Positions 44,961 to 54,745 are shown, numbered from the stretch's first letter. The stretch: DNA of 64,000 nt from Megaustenia siamemsis (GCA_032433765.1 JAVIAB010000059.1:55217603-55281602); one strand, 5' to 3'. The notes: generated by a model not told the origin, from the letters alone. A program made the numbers and translations.

Positions 44961-44984
44961 ATTTCTTTCTCTCTTTCTTTTTAT

Positions 44985-45235
44985 TGCGCGACGTTCACTC
45001 GATGACTACTAAAAGAATGGATAATACTCTTCTTCATCCGTCCTTAAAAGGGCGTTAAATGGGCGTAAATGCGTTGTGTTGTTGTTTATTTGCGTCTTTC
45101 GAGTCAACATATCCGACCTCAGGACTGCAGTTTTAAGTACGGGTTTGCCTTCCCTCTTCGATCACTACATGCTTGGCGAGACTGGATATTCTATTTCCAG
45201 GAGCACCACTAGAGGTGGAGAATGGTCTGCTCTGG
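44985..45235 (+). repeat. Repeat X, copy 2
   Basis: Same ordered blocks as copy 1 (CGTTCACTCGATGACT, GGGCGTTAAATGGGCG, CAACATATCCGACC, GGGTTTGCCTTCCCTC, GGAGCACCACTAGAGGTGG). It ends directly in a 53-bp tandem array made from its own 3' sequence. Confidence 0.7.
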
Positions 45236-45612
45236 CGTACGCTGATCCTGACGCCTGCAGTCAGCTGTGGGGTCGCACTCAGCTCTGCTGTACGCTGATC
45301 CTGACGCCTGCAGTCAGCTGTGGGTGGCACTCAGCTCTGCTGTTCGCTGATCCTGACGCCTGCAGTCAACTGTGGGTCGCACTCAGCTCTGCAGTACGCT
45401 GATCCTGACGCCTGCAGTCAGCTGTGGGTGGCACTCAGCTCTGCTGTTCGCTGATCATGACGCCTGCAGTCAGCTGTGGGTCGCACTCAGCTCTGCTGTT
45501 CGCTGATCCTGACGCCTGCAGTCAGCTGCGGGTCGCACTCAGCTCTGCTGTTCGCTGATCCTGACGCCTGCAGTCAGCTGTGGGGTCGCACTCAGCTCAG
45601 CTATTCGCTGAT
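45236..45612. repeat. 53-bp minisatellite expanded from Repeat X end
   Basis: Seven units of TACGCTGATCCTGACGCCTG, CAGTCAGCTGTGGGTCGCAC and TCAGCTCTGCTGT. CAGTCAGCTGTGGGTCGC corresponds to the end of Repeat X in its other copies. Confidence 0.92.
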
Positions 45613-46076
45613 CAGGCGAGTGCCCATGTTGTACTGTAGGAAAAAACAATGATTTTAATAGAGTGACTGCAAGTAACAGAAAAGAGGTGAGTTAAATGTG
45701 GAGAATAGGTACAACGTCCTTTGTGTGAGCTGTAGACTAGTCACGAGATCTGCATGTTATACCCAGATCATATGACATGAGTTTAGGCGGAAATTGTTGA
45801 GCCAAGGTTCAACCAGCATTAAGTGTCCATTAGACCAGTCGTGTTACAGCAGTGATGGCCAATTGGCGGTCCGCGGGCCAGATCCGGCCTGCCAGTCTAT
45901 TTTGTTTTTCTTCTCCATTAAAGCGTTCACAGAAACAATACTAGATATCTATGGATAAAAACCAAAGTTTCAGTCGGTTAATAAAATATTAATCATTTTA
46001 TTTTGAAATAAATAATTAATTACCTTGTTACATACACATGATAAAATATGTTGTCAAAATGTCAGGATTATTTCTA
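45613..46076. other. Unique stretch with a possible hAT-type terminal
   Basis: At 45850-45895 CAGTGATGGCCAATTGGCGG, CCGCGGGCC and GATCCGGCC resemble ends of hAT-superfamily DNA transposons. No partner end was found, so it is at most a remnant. Confidence 0.3.
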
Positions 46077-46093
46077 TATTACAGAATAACATG

Positions 46094-46346
46094 AAGTAAA
46101 GAGCCCCCGTCACACCAAGTGGCGTATAGGGAATATGGTGTTAGTGACCATACATTCTACAGACCTTCAGCTCATGATTTTTGGGGTAATGTGGTTGGTA
46201 TTACGCCCGTGCCTCTTTACTTTCCCAGAAAAAAATCCGGTACCCATTTTAGGCTGGGTGAACCCGGAAGCCGTCGGTTGGGATCGAACCCTACCTCTTG
46301 TCCTTTGTAATCTAGCTCACTAACAACTGAGCTATCGCGACTCCCG
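46094..46346 (-). mobile_element. SINE-1 with 17-bp diverged TSD
   Basis: Full minus-strand SINE-1 with B box GGTTCGATCCC. TATTACAGAATAACATG (46077-46093) and TATTGCTGAATAACATG (46347-46363) form the duplication with two mismatches. Confidence 0.92.
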
Positions 46347-46371
46347 TATTGCTGAATAACATGTAATTTTT

Positions 46372-46716
46372 GTTAATGTTTGTTGCTGTTGTTATTGTTG
46401 CGTTCGCCAGCTTTCAACTCTGACGAAGTCCCTAGAGATTAGCAACTGAATTTTGGGTGTTAGTCCATTTTTCCATGGCAGCCATGTGCACAGGGGTCCC
46501 TCGCCGCACGGGCAGATAACTCCGACTTCGGAGGTACTCATGTTTTTTTCCGTCGATGAGTAACTGACGTTTCAAGCCGGGCCTCGCTGCTGAGACCAGG
46601 GGTGGTTGCCGCAGAGAGAAATCATAAATAAAAATCCCAACCGGTGGAGCCGAAATTTGAACCCACAACCTCTCTGTCTCGAGGCCGGCGTCTTGCCTCG
46701 AGACCAACCAGTCCCC
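46372..46716 (-). mobile_element. SINE-3, complete
   Basis: Minus strand: head GACTGGTTGGTCTCGAGGCA, B-box region GGGTTCAAATTTCGG, body CATGAGTACCTCCGAAGTC and GACTTCGTCAGAG, ending GGCGAACGCAACAATAACAA. A CAA-type tail. Confidence 0.9.
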
Positions 46717-46728
46717 TATGGACTAGTA

Positions 46729-46915
46729 ATATGAGGAAACTGCAACAAGGAACACTTTTCAGACAGAGCCTCCATGGTTCCTGCTGCCTATCCGCCACAT
46801 TGACTACATTCATGTCAACGACAAATGGATATGGTAGATAGGTGGCAGGAACCATTGCAGGCTATGCATAGTGTTCCCTGAAAAGTGTTCCTTGTTGCAG
46901 TTTCCTCATATTCCA
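46729..46915. repeat. Hairpin-forming inverted repeat, 187 bp
   Basis: AATATGAGGAAACTGCAACA then AGGAACACTTTTCAG on the left, mirrored as CTGAAAAGTGTTCCT then TGTTGCAGTTTCCTCATATT on the right, with a second mirrored block ATGGTTCCTGCTGCCTATC / GATAGGTGGCAGGAACCAT inside. It looks like a small MITE-like or foldback unit. Both arms translate to NMRKLQQGTLFR, a consequence of the symmetry. Confidence 0.85.
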
Positions 46916-47015
46916 AGTCCAGCTTGCTGCCGAAGCTACTGAGTTTAGTGCTCTGTACACACCGTGAGCTGTGTTTTTCCTCCGGATCGTGTTTCGATAC
47001 TCCATTTTCTTACGA

Positions 47016-47802
47016 TGAATGATGATGTCATATGAGGAAGGACAGTTCAATTGCGTCCACTTTCTGTGAAAGCTTGGCCTTTTGTCTTTTTGTGTGTGCT
47101 GTAGCTGCTCTGATGGGGACTGCAGCTGCCACTCATTGTTTGGATCCTTCAATGGGATAAGATATTAATTCGGATGATTCCACTGGCACGGGCGGTTGAG
47201 CAATTATTAATTTTAATTCGGTGTTGGTGTTACCGGGGCCTTCGACTAACCATAACCATGAACCAAGTCAATCTGTTGGTTGAGCTGAGAATGAAAGAAG
47301 GCGCGAGGAAGAACGAATGTATCTAATTAGACAATATGGAAGATTTGTCAAGGATTGACAGAACGAAGTTATAAAAGAATGAGATGTGAACACCGCTGAC
47401 GTACATCAAATATGTCAGTTCTCCTATACAATATAAGGCGTGTGATTGTTAAACAAATTCTAGGACTTCTGGAGAAACGGCGAAAGCAGTTGTTGAGAGG
47501 TTGAAGTCGCGTTCGTTGGCTCAGTACGCTATTACTTAGTGTTTGTTTGTTTGTTTGTTTGTTTGTTTGTTTGTTTGTTTATGGAAGGCCCCGGTATCAC
47601 TGCAAACGAATTAAAATCCATAATTGCTTAACCGCCCGTGCCAGCATAATCATTCGAAATAATATCTCATCTCCCAAACAAAGAAAGGTAACTGTAGTCC
47701 CCATCGTAGCAGCCTCAGCACACGCCAAAAGACATAAGGCGAAACCACACAGAAAGTGAACACAGCCAACTGTTCCCTGTCATACGATATCATCATACGT
47801 AC
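47016..47802. repeat. Third inverted repeat with a 330-bp loop
   Basis: Left arm 47016-47248 and right arm 47578-47802. Matching blocks on the right: CCCCGGTATCACTGC, ACCGCCCGTGCCAGC, CAGCACACGCCAAAAGACAT and CACAGAAAGTGAACAC; reverse complements sit in mirrored order on the left. The arms are clearly diverged. The loop holds unrecognised unique sequence and a (TTTG)n run at 47537-47579. No coding. Confidence 0.8.
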
Positions 47803-47914
47803 GTAGTGTACAGGTTTGGAATGAAACATAATATCTTCAACAGAGCATAAATCTGTAGCCATACAAGGAATTGAACATATACCTCCCTGGTTAGTAACGG
47901 ATATTTGTTATTTG

Positions 47915-48198
47915 CGCTCGCCAGCTTTCACCTGTGGTGAGGTCCGGGTAGTCTAGGAATTTATTTTTGCGTGTTAATCCCTGGCAGCCGTGTGCACAGG
48001 GGTCCCTCGCCACACAGGTAAATAACTCAGTCTTCGGAGATACTGATATTGTTTCCGTCCACGAGTAATTAAGGTTTCAAGCTGCTCCAGCAGCTGAGAC
48101 CAGGGGTGATTGCCGCTGAGAGAAATCACAAATAAAAATTCTAACTGTTGCAGTCGGGATTTGAACTTACAACGTCTCTGTCTCGAGACCGAGCAGTC
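47915..48198 (-). mobile_element. SINE-3, diverged copy
   Basis: Minus-strand SINE-3 with GGACTGCTCGGTCTCGAGAC head, B-box-like AAGTTCAAATCCCG, body ending GGTGAAAGCTGGCGAGCGCAA. It has more changes than the other copies. Confidence 0.85.
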
Positions 48199-48386
48199 CC
48201 CCAAGGAAAGGTTTGATTAACTCGACCACGCGCTTCCCACAGCATTATCCCAGCTGTAGGCGAAAGCGACCAGGTAAAACACTGCCAGATTTCAACTAAG
48301 TAACTCGGCTACAGGATGCTGGGACAGACGTTAATACAGAGATTGTATCTTATCAGATCTTAATGGCAATACACATTTCTTGCAAC

Positions 48387-48387
<1 letters not shown>

Positions 48388-48433
<46 letters not shown>

Positions 48434-48465
48434 GAAAGACAGAGAGAAAGACAGAGAGAGAGAGA
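48388..48465. repeat. (GA)n microsatellite
   Basis: GA-rich run with GAAAGACAGA interruptions. Confidence 0.95.
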
Positions 48466-48734
48466 ATAAAACGTTGCATCTATTTCGATTTTTGATAAAA
48501 CATATCTTTCTCAGTTTTTTTCTTCTCCATTTTTTTTTCTACGTCTATTTCTTCTTCACTTTTTCTTCTATTTCCTCTTTTTTTCTCTATTACTTTTTCT
48601 TGTTCTCTTTTCCACCTCTCTGAAAATAAAATAAAAAGTAATCAACAAGAAAACATGCACATGCTCGGGAAGTTCTCCTGGTTTGAAGCCCGACAACTTA
48701 TCGATTCGTCCACCTGCTCTTCCCAGTAGGAGAA
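48466..48734. other. T/C-rich spacer, no gene
   Basis: Pyrimidine-rich to 48620, then unique sequence. No exon seen. Confidence 0.4.
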
Positions 48735-49350
48735 GGAAAAGGTAGTAGTAAAAAAAAAGTAGTAGTAGAAAAGAATTAGTAGTAGAAACAAAGTAGTAGT
48801 AGAAACAAAGTGGTAGGAGAAAAAAGTAGCAAGATACAAAAAGTAGTAGTAATATAAAAAGTAGTAGTAGAAACAAAGTAGTAGGAGAAAAAAGTAGCAA
48901 GATACAAAAAGTAGTAGTAATATAAAAAGTAGTAGTAGAAACAAAGTAGTAGTAGAAAAAAGTAGCAAGATACAAAAAGTAGTAGTAATATAAAAAGTAG
49001 TAGTAGAAACAAAGTAGTAGTAGAAAAAAGTAGTAGTAGAAACAAAGTAGTAGTAGAAACAAAGTAGTAGTAGAAAAAAGTAGCAAGATAAAAAAAGTAG
49101 TAGTAATATAAAAAGTAGAAGTAGAAACAAAGTAGTAGGAGAAAAAAGTAGTAGGAGAAAAAAAAGTAGTAGTAGAAAAAAGTAGTAAGATATTAAAAGT
49201 AGTAATAATATAAAAAGTAGTAGTGGAAAAAAAGTAGTAGCAGAAAAAAGTAGCAGAAGAATAAAAAGTAGCAGGAGAAAAAAAAGTAGCAGTAGAAAAA
49301 GTAGTAGTAGAAAAAAGTAGCAATAGAAAAAAAAGTAGTGTGAGAAAAAA
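48735..49350. repeat. AGT-rich complex array (GTAGTAGTAGAAACAA)
   Basis: Composite of 14-16-bp units (AAAGTAGTAGTAGAAACA, AAGTAGCAAGATACAAA, AAGTAGTAGTAATATA) organised in larger blocks of about 65-120 bp. Minus-strand Leu/Phe/Tyr/Thr frames of 160-250 codons are artefacts. Confidence 0.93.
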
Positions 49351-49379
49351 AGTAGCAGTAGAGGAAAAAGTTAGCCGTA

Positions 49380-49412
49380 GGCGCCACGTGGCGTATAGGG
49401 AATGTGGTTTAA
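49380..49412 (-). mobile_element. SINE-1 3' scrap
   Basis: GCGCCACGTGGCGTATAGGG then AATGTGGT matches the inverted SINE-1 end. Confidence 0.5.
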
Positions 49413-49526
49413 TTTTATCATTGATTTTTTTCCTACAGAGCTAAACTAATTTTATCATTGATGTTTTTCCTACAGAGCTAAACTAATTTTATCATTGATG
49501 TTTTTCCTACAGAGCTAAACTAATTT
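49411..49526. repeat. 37-bp repeat with splice-acceptor-like core
   Basis: Three units of TAATTTTATCATTGATGTTT plus TTCCTACAGAGCTAAAC. Each includes TTTTTCCTACAG, which looks like a 3' splice site. Confidence 0.88.
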
Positions 49527-49528
49527 TT

Positions 49529-49838
49529 AGAGCCTCGGTGACTGAGTGGTTAGTTTGCTCGCCTCGGTGACTGAGTGGTTAGTGTGCTCGGTTCCTGACC
49601 AGAAGGGTCTAGGTTTGAAACCCAGCAGTGGCGGATTTTTTTGGGGACTGACAAGGCTCCGGAGTTCACCCAAGCCTCTTAAAATGGGTACCAGGGATTT
49701 TTCTTGGAAGTAAAGGCGGCCTGGCGTGATGCCGATTACATAACCCAAAAAATGTGCCGTGGTCATAGAAAAATATAGTCACTAACACCATATTCCCCAT
49801 ATGCCTAGCAAGGTGTGGAGGGATCTTTAACTTTACTT
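49529..49838 (+). mobile_element. SINE-4, distinct tRNA head on the SINE-1 body
   Basis: Head GAGCCTCGGTGACTGAGTGG with a partial 34-bp tandem duplication of the A-box region, B-box-like AGGTTTGAAACCC. The rest then aligns with SINE-1: GTTCACCCAAGCC, AAATGGGTACCAGGG, CTTGGAAGTAAAGGCGGC, CACTAACACCATATTCCC, ending TTTAACTTTACTTT. Confidence 0.85.
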
Positions 49839-49847
49839 TATATACAC

Positions 49848-51116
49848 AACAGAGGTGAGGTGGTAGATGTACAACAGAGGTGAGATGGTGAATGTACAAC
49901 AGAGGTGAGATGGTAGATGTACAACAGAGGAGAGGTGGTAGATGTACAACATAGGTGAGATGGTAGATGTACAACAGAGGAGAGATGGTAGATGTACAAC
50001 AGAGGTGAAATGGTAGATGTACAACAGAGGTGAGACGGTAGATGTACAACAGAGGTGAGATGGTAGATGTACAACAGAGGTGAGATGGTAGATGTACAAC
50101 AGAGGTGAGATGGTAGATGTACAACAGAGGTGAGATGGTAGATGTACAACAGAGGTGAGATGGTAGATGTACAACAGAGGTGAGATGGTAGATGTACAAC
50201 AGAGGTGAGATGGTAGATGTACAACAGAGGAGAGATGGTAGATGTACAACAGAGGTGAGATGGTAGATGTACAACAGAGGTGAGATGGTAGATGTACAAC
50301 AGAGGTGAGATGGTAGATGTACAACAGAGGTGAGATGGTAGATGTACAACAGAGGTGAGATGGTAGATGTGCAACAGAGGTGAGATGGTAGATGTACAAC
50401 AGAGGTGAGATGGTAGATGTACAACAGAGGTGAGATGGTAGATGTACAACAGAAGTGAGATGGTAGATGTACAACAGAGGTGAGATGGTAGATGTGCAAC
50501 AGAGGTGAGATGGTAGATGTACAACAGAGGTGAGATGGTAGATGTACAACAGAGGTGATATGGTAGATGTACAACAGATGTGAGATGGTAGAGGTACAAA
50601 AGAGGAGGTGAGATGGTAGATGTACAACAGAGGTGAGATGGTAGATATACAACAGAGGTGAGATGGTAGATATACAACAGAGGTGAGATGATAGATGTAC
50701 AACAGAGGTGAGATGGTAGATGTACAACAGATGTGAGATGGTAGATGTACAAAAGAGGAGGTGAGATGGTAGATGTACAACAAAGGTGAGATGGTAGATA
50801 TACAACAGAGGTGAGATGGTAGATGTACAACAGAGGTGAGATGGTAGATGTATAACAGAGGTAAGATGGTTGATGTACAACAGAGGTGAGATGGTAGATG
50901 TACAACAAAGGTGAGATGGTAGATATACAACAGAGGGTGAGATGGTAGATGTACAACAAAGGTGAGATGGTAGATATACAACAGAGGGTGAGATGGTAGA
51001 TGTACAACAAAGGTGAGATGGTAGATATACAACAGAGGTGAGATGGTAGATGTACAGCATAGGTGAGATGGTAGATGTATAACAGAGGTAAGATGGTTGA
51101 TGTACAACAGAGGTGA
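49848..51116. repeat. 25-bp minisatellite, 1.27 kb
   Basis: About 50 units of GGTGAGATGGTAGATGTACA plus ACAGA, with AGAGG duplications producing 27-28-bp units that shift frame. Minus-strand frames of 430-464 codons (Ser-His-Leu-Cys-Cys type) are artefacts. Confidence 0.96.
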
Positions 51117-51171
51117 GATCCAGAATGGATCACCAGACACAACAAGGAAAAGCACTGCTACTAATTAGGCA

Positions 51172-51345
51172 TGAGTGGCAGTGTTCCCTAGCGTTTGGCT
51201 TTTTTTTTTTGGCAAGGCGCTGTGCCACTGGGTACGGGTTCTATCCTGCTTTGATCCATATTTTTTTCTGTTGTTGATTATTTGTCATTTTTTCCGAGTG
51301 CTGTAAACATACCTCTTCCTCTGAATTGATTTACTAATTAGGCAG
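51172..51345 (+). mobile_element. SINE-5, uninterrupted copy
   Basis: GAGTGGCAGTGTTCCCTAGC, a T10 run, GCGCTGTGCCACTGGG, B-box-like GGGTTCTATCC, then TGTTGTTGATTATTTG and CCTCTTCCTCTGAATTGAT. It serves as the empty-site reference for the copy at 25.7 kb. Confidence 0.8.
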
Positions 51346-51450
51346 CATGGCGAAGCAAATGTACTAGTGTCTTGATCAGATTTGATTCACTGTTCTTGAG
51401 GCATGCAATCAGTTGTGAGTCATTGATCACTTTCAGTCTGTTAGCCGTCT

Positions 51451-51479
51451 CTCTCTCTCTCTTTCTCTCTTTCTCTCTT

Positions 51480-51508
<29 letters not shown>
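51451..51508. repeat. (TC)n microsatellite at RNH-LINE 3' end
   Basis: TC/TTTC run abutting the 3' terminus of the next element. Confidence 0.93.
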
Positions 51509-51512
<4 letters not shown>

Positions 51513-51790
51513 GCGATCAAAACTCAATCAGAGAAGGGTTCCAGACTCTCTCATGAAGTCAGCTGTCTGTTTACGTGAATCGATTGCCCCATATAGTTTC
51601 TCTTCCAGGGAGGTGGGTGGGGACTACATTGCTTTTCTCAGGTCTGTGTACTGGGGACAATCCTGTAGAACGTGTTTTGTAGTCATATTGTCCAGTGTAC
51701 AGTGGCATAGGCTGGTAGTTCCTATTTTGAGTTTGGTGAACATGTGATTCCTCATTCTAGTGTGGCCAGTGCTTAGGCGAAGTATGTTAA
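51509..51790 (-). pseudogene. RNH-LINE C-terminal tail with zinc-knuckle motif
   Basis: The minus strand reads LRLSTGHTRMRNHMFTKLKI, then GTTSLCHCTLDNMTTKHVLQ and DCPQYTDLRKAM, a TAG, SPPTSLEEKLYG and AIDSRKQTADFMRESG. CxC...H....C is the zinc-binding arrangement that follows RNase H in many LINEs (often written CxC...EHLLxxCP). The amber stop and truncation make it inactive. Its last 80 bp also occur at 36.0 kb, in both cases joined to a microsatellite. Confidence 0.8.
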
Positions 51791-52290
51791 CGTCTTAGAC
51801 CTGCCTAAAAGAAGTGACATGTTACAACGAACCAAGGTTGCAGCAGTTGGACGTGAGGGGGCGAGTGCTCTCCCACAACGCAGAGAGCCAGGTACCGATT
51901 ATTTTGTTCAGAAGAGCTAACTTGAGAGTGTGAAGCAGAAATCAAATGACGCTCACCTCATCGACGCGCATGCGCGGCACCGCTAGACTACTAACGCCCT
52001 CTTTCACATAATTAACTCTCATATTTTCTACAATATTATTACTTTCTTTTAAATGTAAATACGATTTGAAGTAAACATTAAAATTAATGCTCATTATTTA
52101 AACATTACTTTATCATTACAATTAGAAGTAAAAAATTGAACGGAAATAATTTCCACATTAAAATGAAACGTTAAAACGCCTTCCGTCATCTTAACGTTTA
52201 AGTAAACAGACGTGTTAAGTCAGTGTAATAAAGTAATAAAGGACATTTAGACGTGATAAGGTGACCCGTTTTAATTTTGTCTCCTTCTAA
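51791..52290. other. Unique DNA around a CpG-rich core
   Basis: One of the few non-repeat stretches. It includes GC-richer sequence at 51830-51980, two AATAAA hexamers at 52227-52232 and 52235-52240, and an AT-rich middle. A promoter or gene end is conceivable. Confidence 0.35.
51965..51976. promoter_or_regulatory. Perfect NRF-1-type palindrome CGCGCATGCGCG
   Basis: Matches the YGCGCAYGCGCR consensus bound by NRF-1/EWG family factors, which typically sits near animal transcription starts. It stands out in a CpG-poor neighbourhood. Whether a gene starts here is not shown. Confidence 0.4.
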
Positions 52291-52443
52291 AAAGCGATCG
52301 AAGAATTATCTCGTGGAAGTCTGGCACAGGACTTGAAAGTAAGTGATCCAGGACGAAATTTGACAGATGTGACAGCATGTAAACACCTTGTGGGTGATAC
52401 CCAACACAATGGTACCTTGGCTGCCCTCATTAATCTTCAATGA
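52291..52443 (+). CDS. Candidate short exon or frame, unknown protein
   Basis: Fifty codons without ATG: KAIEELSRGSLAQDLKVSDP, GRNLTDVTACKHLVGDTQHN, GTLAALINLQ, stop. It follows a pyrimidine-rich tract ending AAAAAG and contains a GTAAGT donor-like site at 52340. The composition looks protein-like and is not repeat-derived, but the length is within what chance can give. Confidence 0.2.
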   Translation, partial: KAIEELSRGSLAQDLKVSDPGRNLTDVTACKHLVGDTQHNGTLAALINLQ

Positions 52444-52670
52444 TAAGCTCGCTGGATGGCATATGTTAGCTTGAACTGAGCGGCAGGCGAGGGTTTTTGG
52501 CGGACGAAGTGCAGTTTAATGTTGGGGAAAATGTGAACTTTTACAAAACTCGAATAGGATTTTTATCACACAAAAGCACATAGTGTTTGTGTGTATGTGT
52601 GTATGTATACACACGATTTTATAACATACATACAAACAGAAAAACGTACCTACAAATACTGACACGCACA

Positions 52671-52793
<123 letters not shown>

Positions 52794-52797
52794 CTTC

Positions 52798-53262
52798 TTT
52801 TTCTCCTACATTTTTAGCTCCCAGTGGAGCATAGGTCTTCAACAAACACTTTCCAAGTCGTTCTGTTTTTTGCCATTCTTTTAAGATCATTTCATGTCAT
52901 CCCCATCATCTTTATCTCTGCTTCTATCTGTCTTCTCCAAGAATTTCTTGGTCTTTCTCTTTTCCTTTTCCCCTGTGGATTCCAAAAAAGGGCGTATTGT
53001 GTAATACTCTCAGTTGACTTCCGCAGTGTGTGTCCTAACCAGCGCAATCGACTTCGCTGTATCTCTTTATTCACTGGTATTTGACTGGTATATTTCCATA
53101 ATTCTATGTCAGTGATTTTGTCCTGCTATTTCCATCATTTTATTATGCATAAGCATCCATTAATGAAAGTCTGTATCTTCATGTTTGTCAATTTTGTTGT
53201 TCTCCATGTTTCACAGCCATATAATAGGACCGACTTAACATTTGAGTTGAATATTTTTATTT
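52798..53262 (-). pseudogene. LINE-A C-terminal relic
   Basis: The minus strand shows LYGCETWRTTKLTNMKIQTF-type residues, then MNKEIQRSRLRWLGHTLRKS, ITQYALFWNPQGKRKRERPR and IEAEIKMMGMT, to the GCTCCACTGGGAGC end next to the CA array. One of the longer LINE-A copies. Confidence 0.88.
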
Positions 53263-53274
53263 TGTATTTGTGTA

Positions 53275-53622
53275 TATACGAGATATGAAAAGAATTTTGA
53301 GAATACCATGGACAGCTAAGAAGTGTAATAACAAAGTTCTGAAAGACGACGACGCAAAAAGAGAACTAATTTCCAATATTAGGAAGAAACAATCATCATT
53401 GTTTGGCCATGTAATGAGAATAGAACAACTGGAGTATATTGTAACAACTTGGAAAATTGAGGGACGAAGAGATAGAGGAAAGCAAAGAGAAAAGACACAA
53501 GACAGTTTAAGAGAAGGCTTGGCATAAGGTCAACAACAGAAGTGATAAATAACTGTCGTGATCGAAAGTTATGGAGAGACATGTTCACCTACGCCAGCAG
53601 GCACAGTACTTGATGATGATGA
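53275..53622 (+). pseudogene. LINE-B C-terminal relic
   Basis: KRILRIPWTAKKCNNKVLKD, LISNIRKKQSSLFGHVMRIE and GRRDRGKQREKTQDSLREGL, then a frame break and CRDRKLWRDMFTYASRHST. The GATGATGAT end is followed within 20 bp by the ATGT array. Confidence 0.88.
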
Positions 53623-53640
53623 TTTATATATGCTTATATA

Positions 53641-53842
53641 GATGTATGTATGTATGTATGTATGTATGTATGTATGTATGTATGTATGTATTTATGTATG
53701 TATGTATGTATGTATTTATGTATGTATGTATGTATGTATGTATGTATGTATGTATGTATGTATGTATGTATGTATGTATGTATGTATGTATGTATGTATG
53801 TATGTATGTATGTATGTATGTATGTATGTATGTATGTATGTA
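53641..53842. repeat. (ATGT)n microsatellite
   Basis: About 200 bp of TATG repeats. Met-Tyr-Val-Cys frames are artefacts. Confidence 0.97.
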
Positions 53843-54379
53843 TACGTGCATAAGTGTATGTATGTATGTAATGTGAATCATAAATACACTTAAGTTAAGA
53901 ACTATATAGATAAACATAAGGTAATAGATTAAAGAGCAGGATTATTTAGAACACGGGCATAATACATGAAAGAGGCGACAACTAGAACGTATTGACTCTA
54001 GCTAGATAATTAAATAACTATCTAACTAATTAAGTAAATAACTAGCTAGCTAATTAACGTGCTAACTAATTAATTAAGTAACGAATTAGCTAACTAATTA
54101 AGTAATTAACTAGCTGATTAAGTACTTAACTAGCCAACAAACTAAATAATTAACTAAATAACTAATTAATAACTAAATAACTAACAACATCATCAACAAA
54201 ATCATGCTAATTAATTAATTAACTAATTAGCTAACAAACTAACTAATTCATTAACTAAACAAAGGCTAAATAATTACATAATTAAATAACTGGCTAAATG
54301 ATTGACGGACTGACTAACTGACTGACTGAAAACTGACTAACTGACTGACTGACTAACTGACGAACTTAGTTATAACAAA
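53843..54379. other. CTAA/TTAA-rich degenerate repeats
   Basis: Dense TAACTAATTAA-like words from about 53990, grading into the next array. No gene. Confidence 0.7.
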
Positions 54380-54745
54380 CCAACTAATTAACCAAATTAT
54401 TGAAGTAACTAACTTACTGACAGGCTGATTAACTAACTAACTGACTGACTGAACGATTGACTGACTTACTAATTCGCTAACTAGCCCACTAGGCAATTAA
54501 ATCACTAAATTATTGAAGTAACTAACTAACTTACTGACAGGCTGATTAACTAACTAACTGACTGATTGAATGATTGTCTAACTTACTAATTCGCTAACTA
54601 GCCCACTAGGTAATTAAATCACTAAATTGTTGAAGTAACTAACTAACTTACTGACAGGCTGATTAACTAACTAACTGACTGACTGAATGATTGACTGACT
54701 TACTAATTCGCTAACTAGTCCACTATGTAATTAAATAACTAAATT
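54380..54745. repeat. About 122-bp tandem repeat, three units
   Basis: GAAGTAACTAACTAACTTAC, TGACAGGCTGATTAACTAAC and TTACTAATTCGCTAACTAG recur three times. Each unit is itself built from TAAC/TGAC words, so the array is hierarchical. Confidence 0.88.

Noticed and set aside
46862..47152. 96-codon minus frame with NMRKLQQGTLFR shared with a plus frame
   Set aside because: The shared peptide is explained by the palindromic hairpin; the rest lies in an inverted-repeat arm that is not conserved as coding in its partner.
48568..49323. 251-codon Leu/Phe/Tyr/Thr frame that looks like a membrane protein
   Set aside because: Opposite strand of the AGT-rich array; the hydrophobicity is a compositional effect.
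49666..51155. Three overlapping minus-strand frames of 435-464 codons (Ser-His-Leu-Cys-Cys)
   Set aside because: 25-bp unit cycling through all frames without a stop codon; all frames are equally open, with no single coding frame.
53571..53917. Met-Tyr-Val-Cys and His-Thr-Tyr-Ile frames
   Set aside because: ATGT microsatellite.
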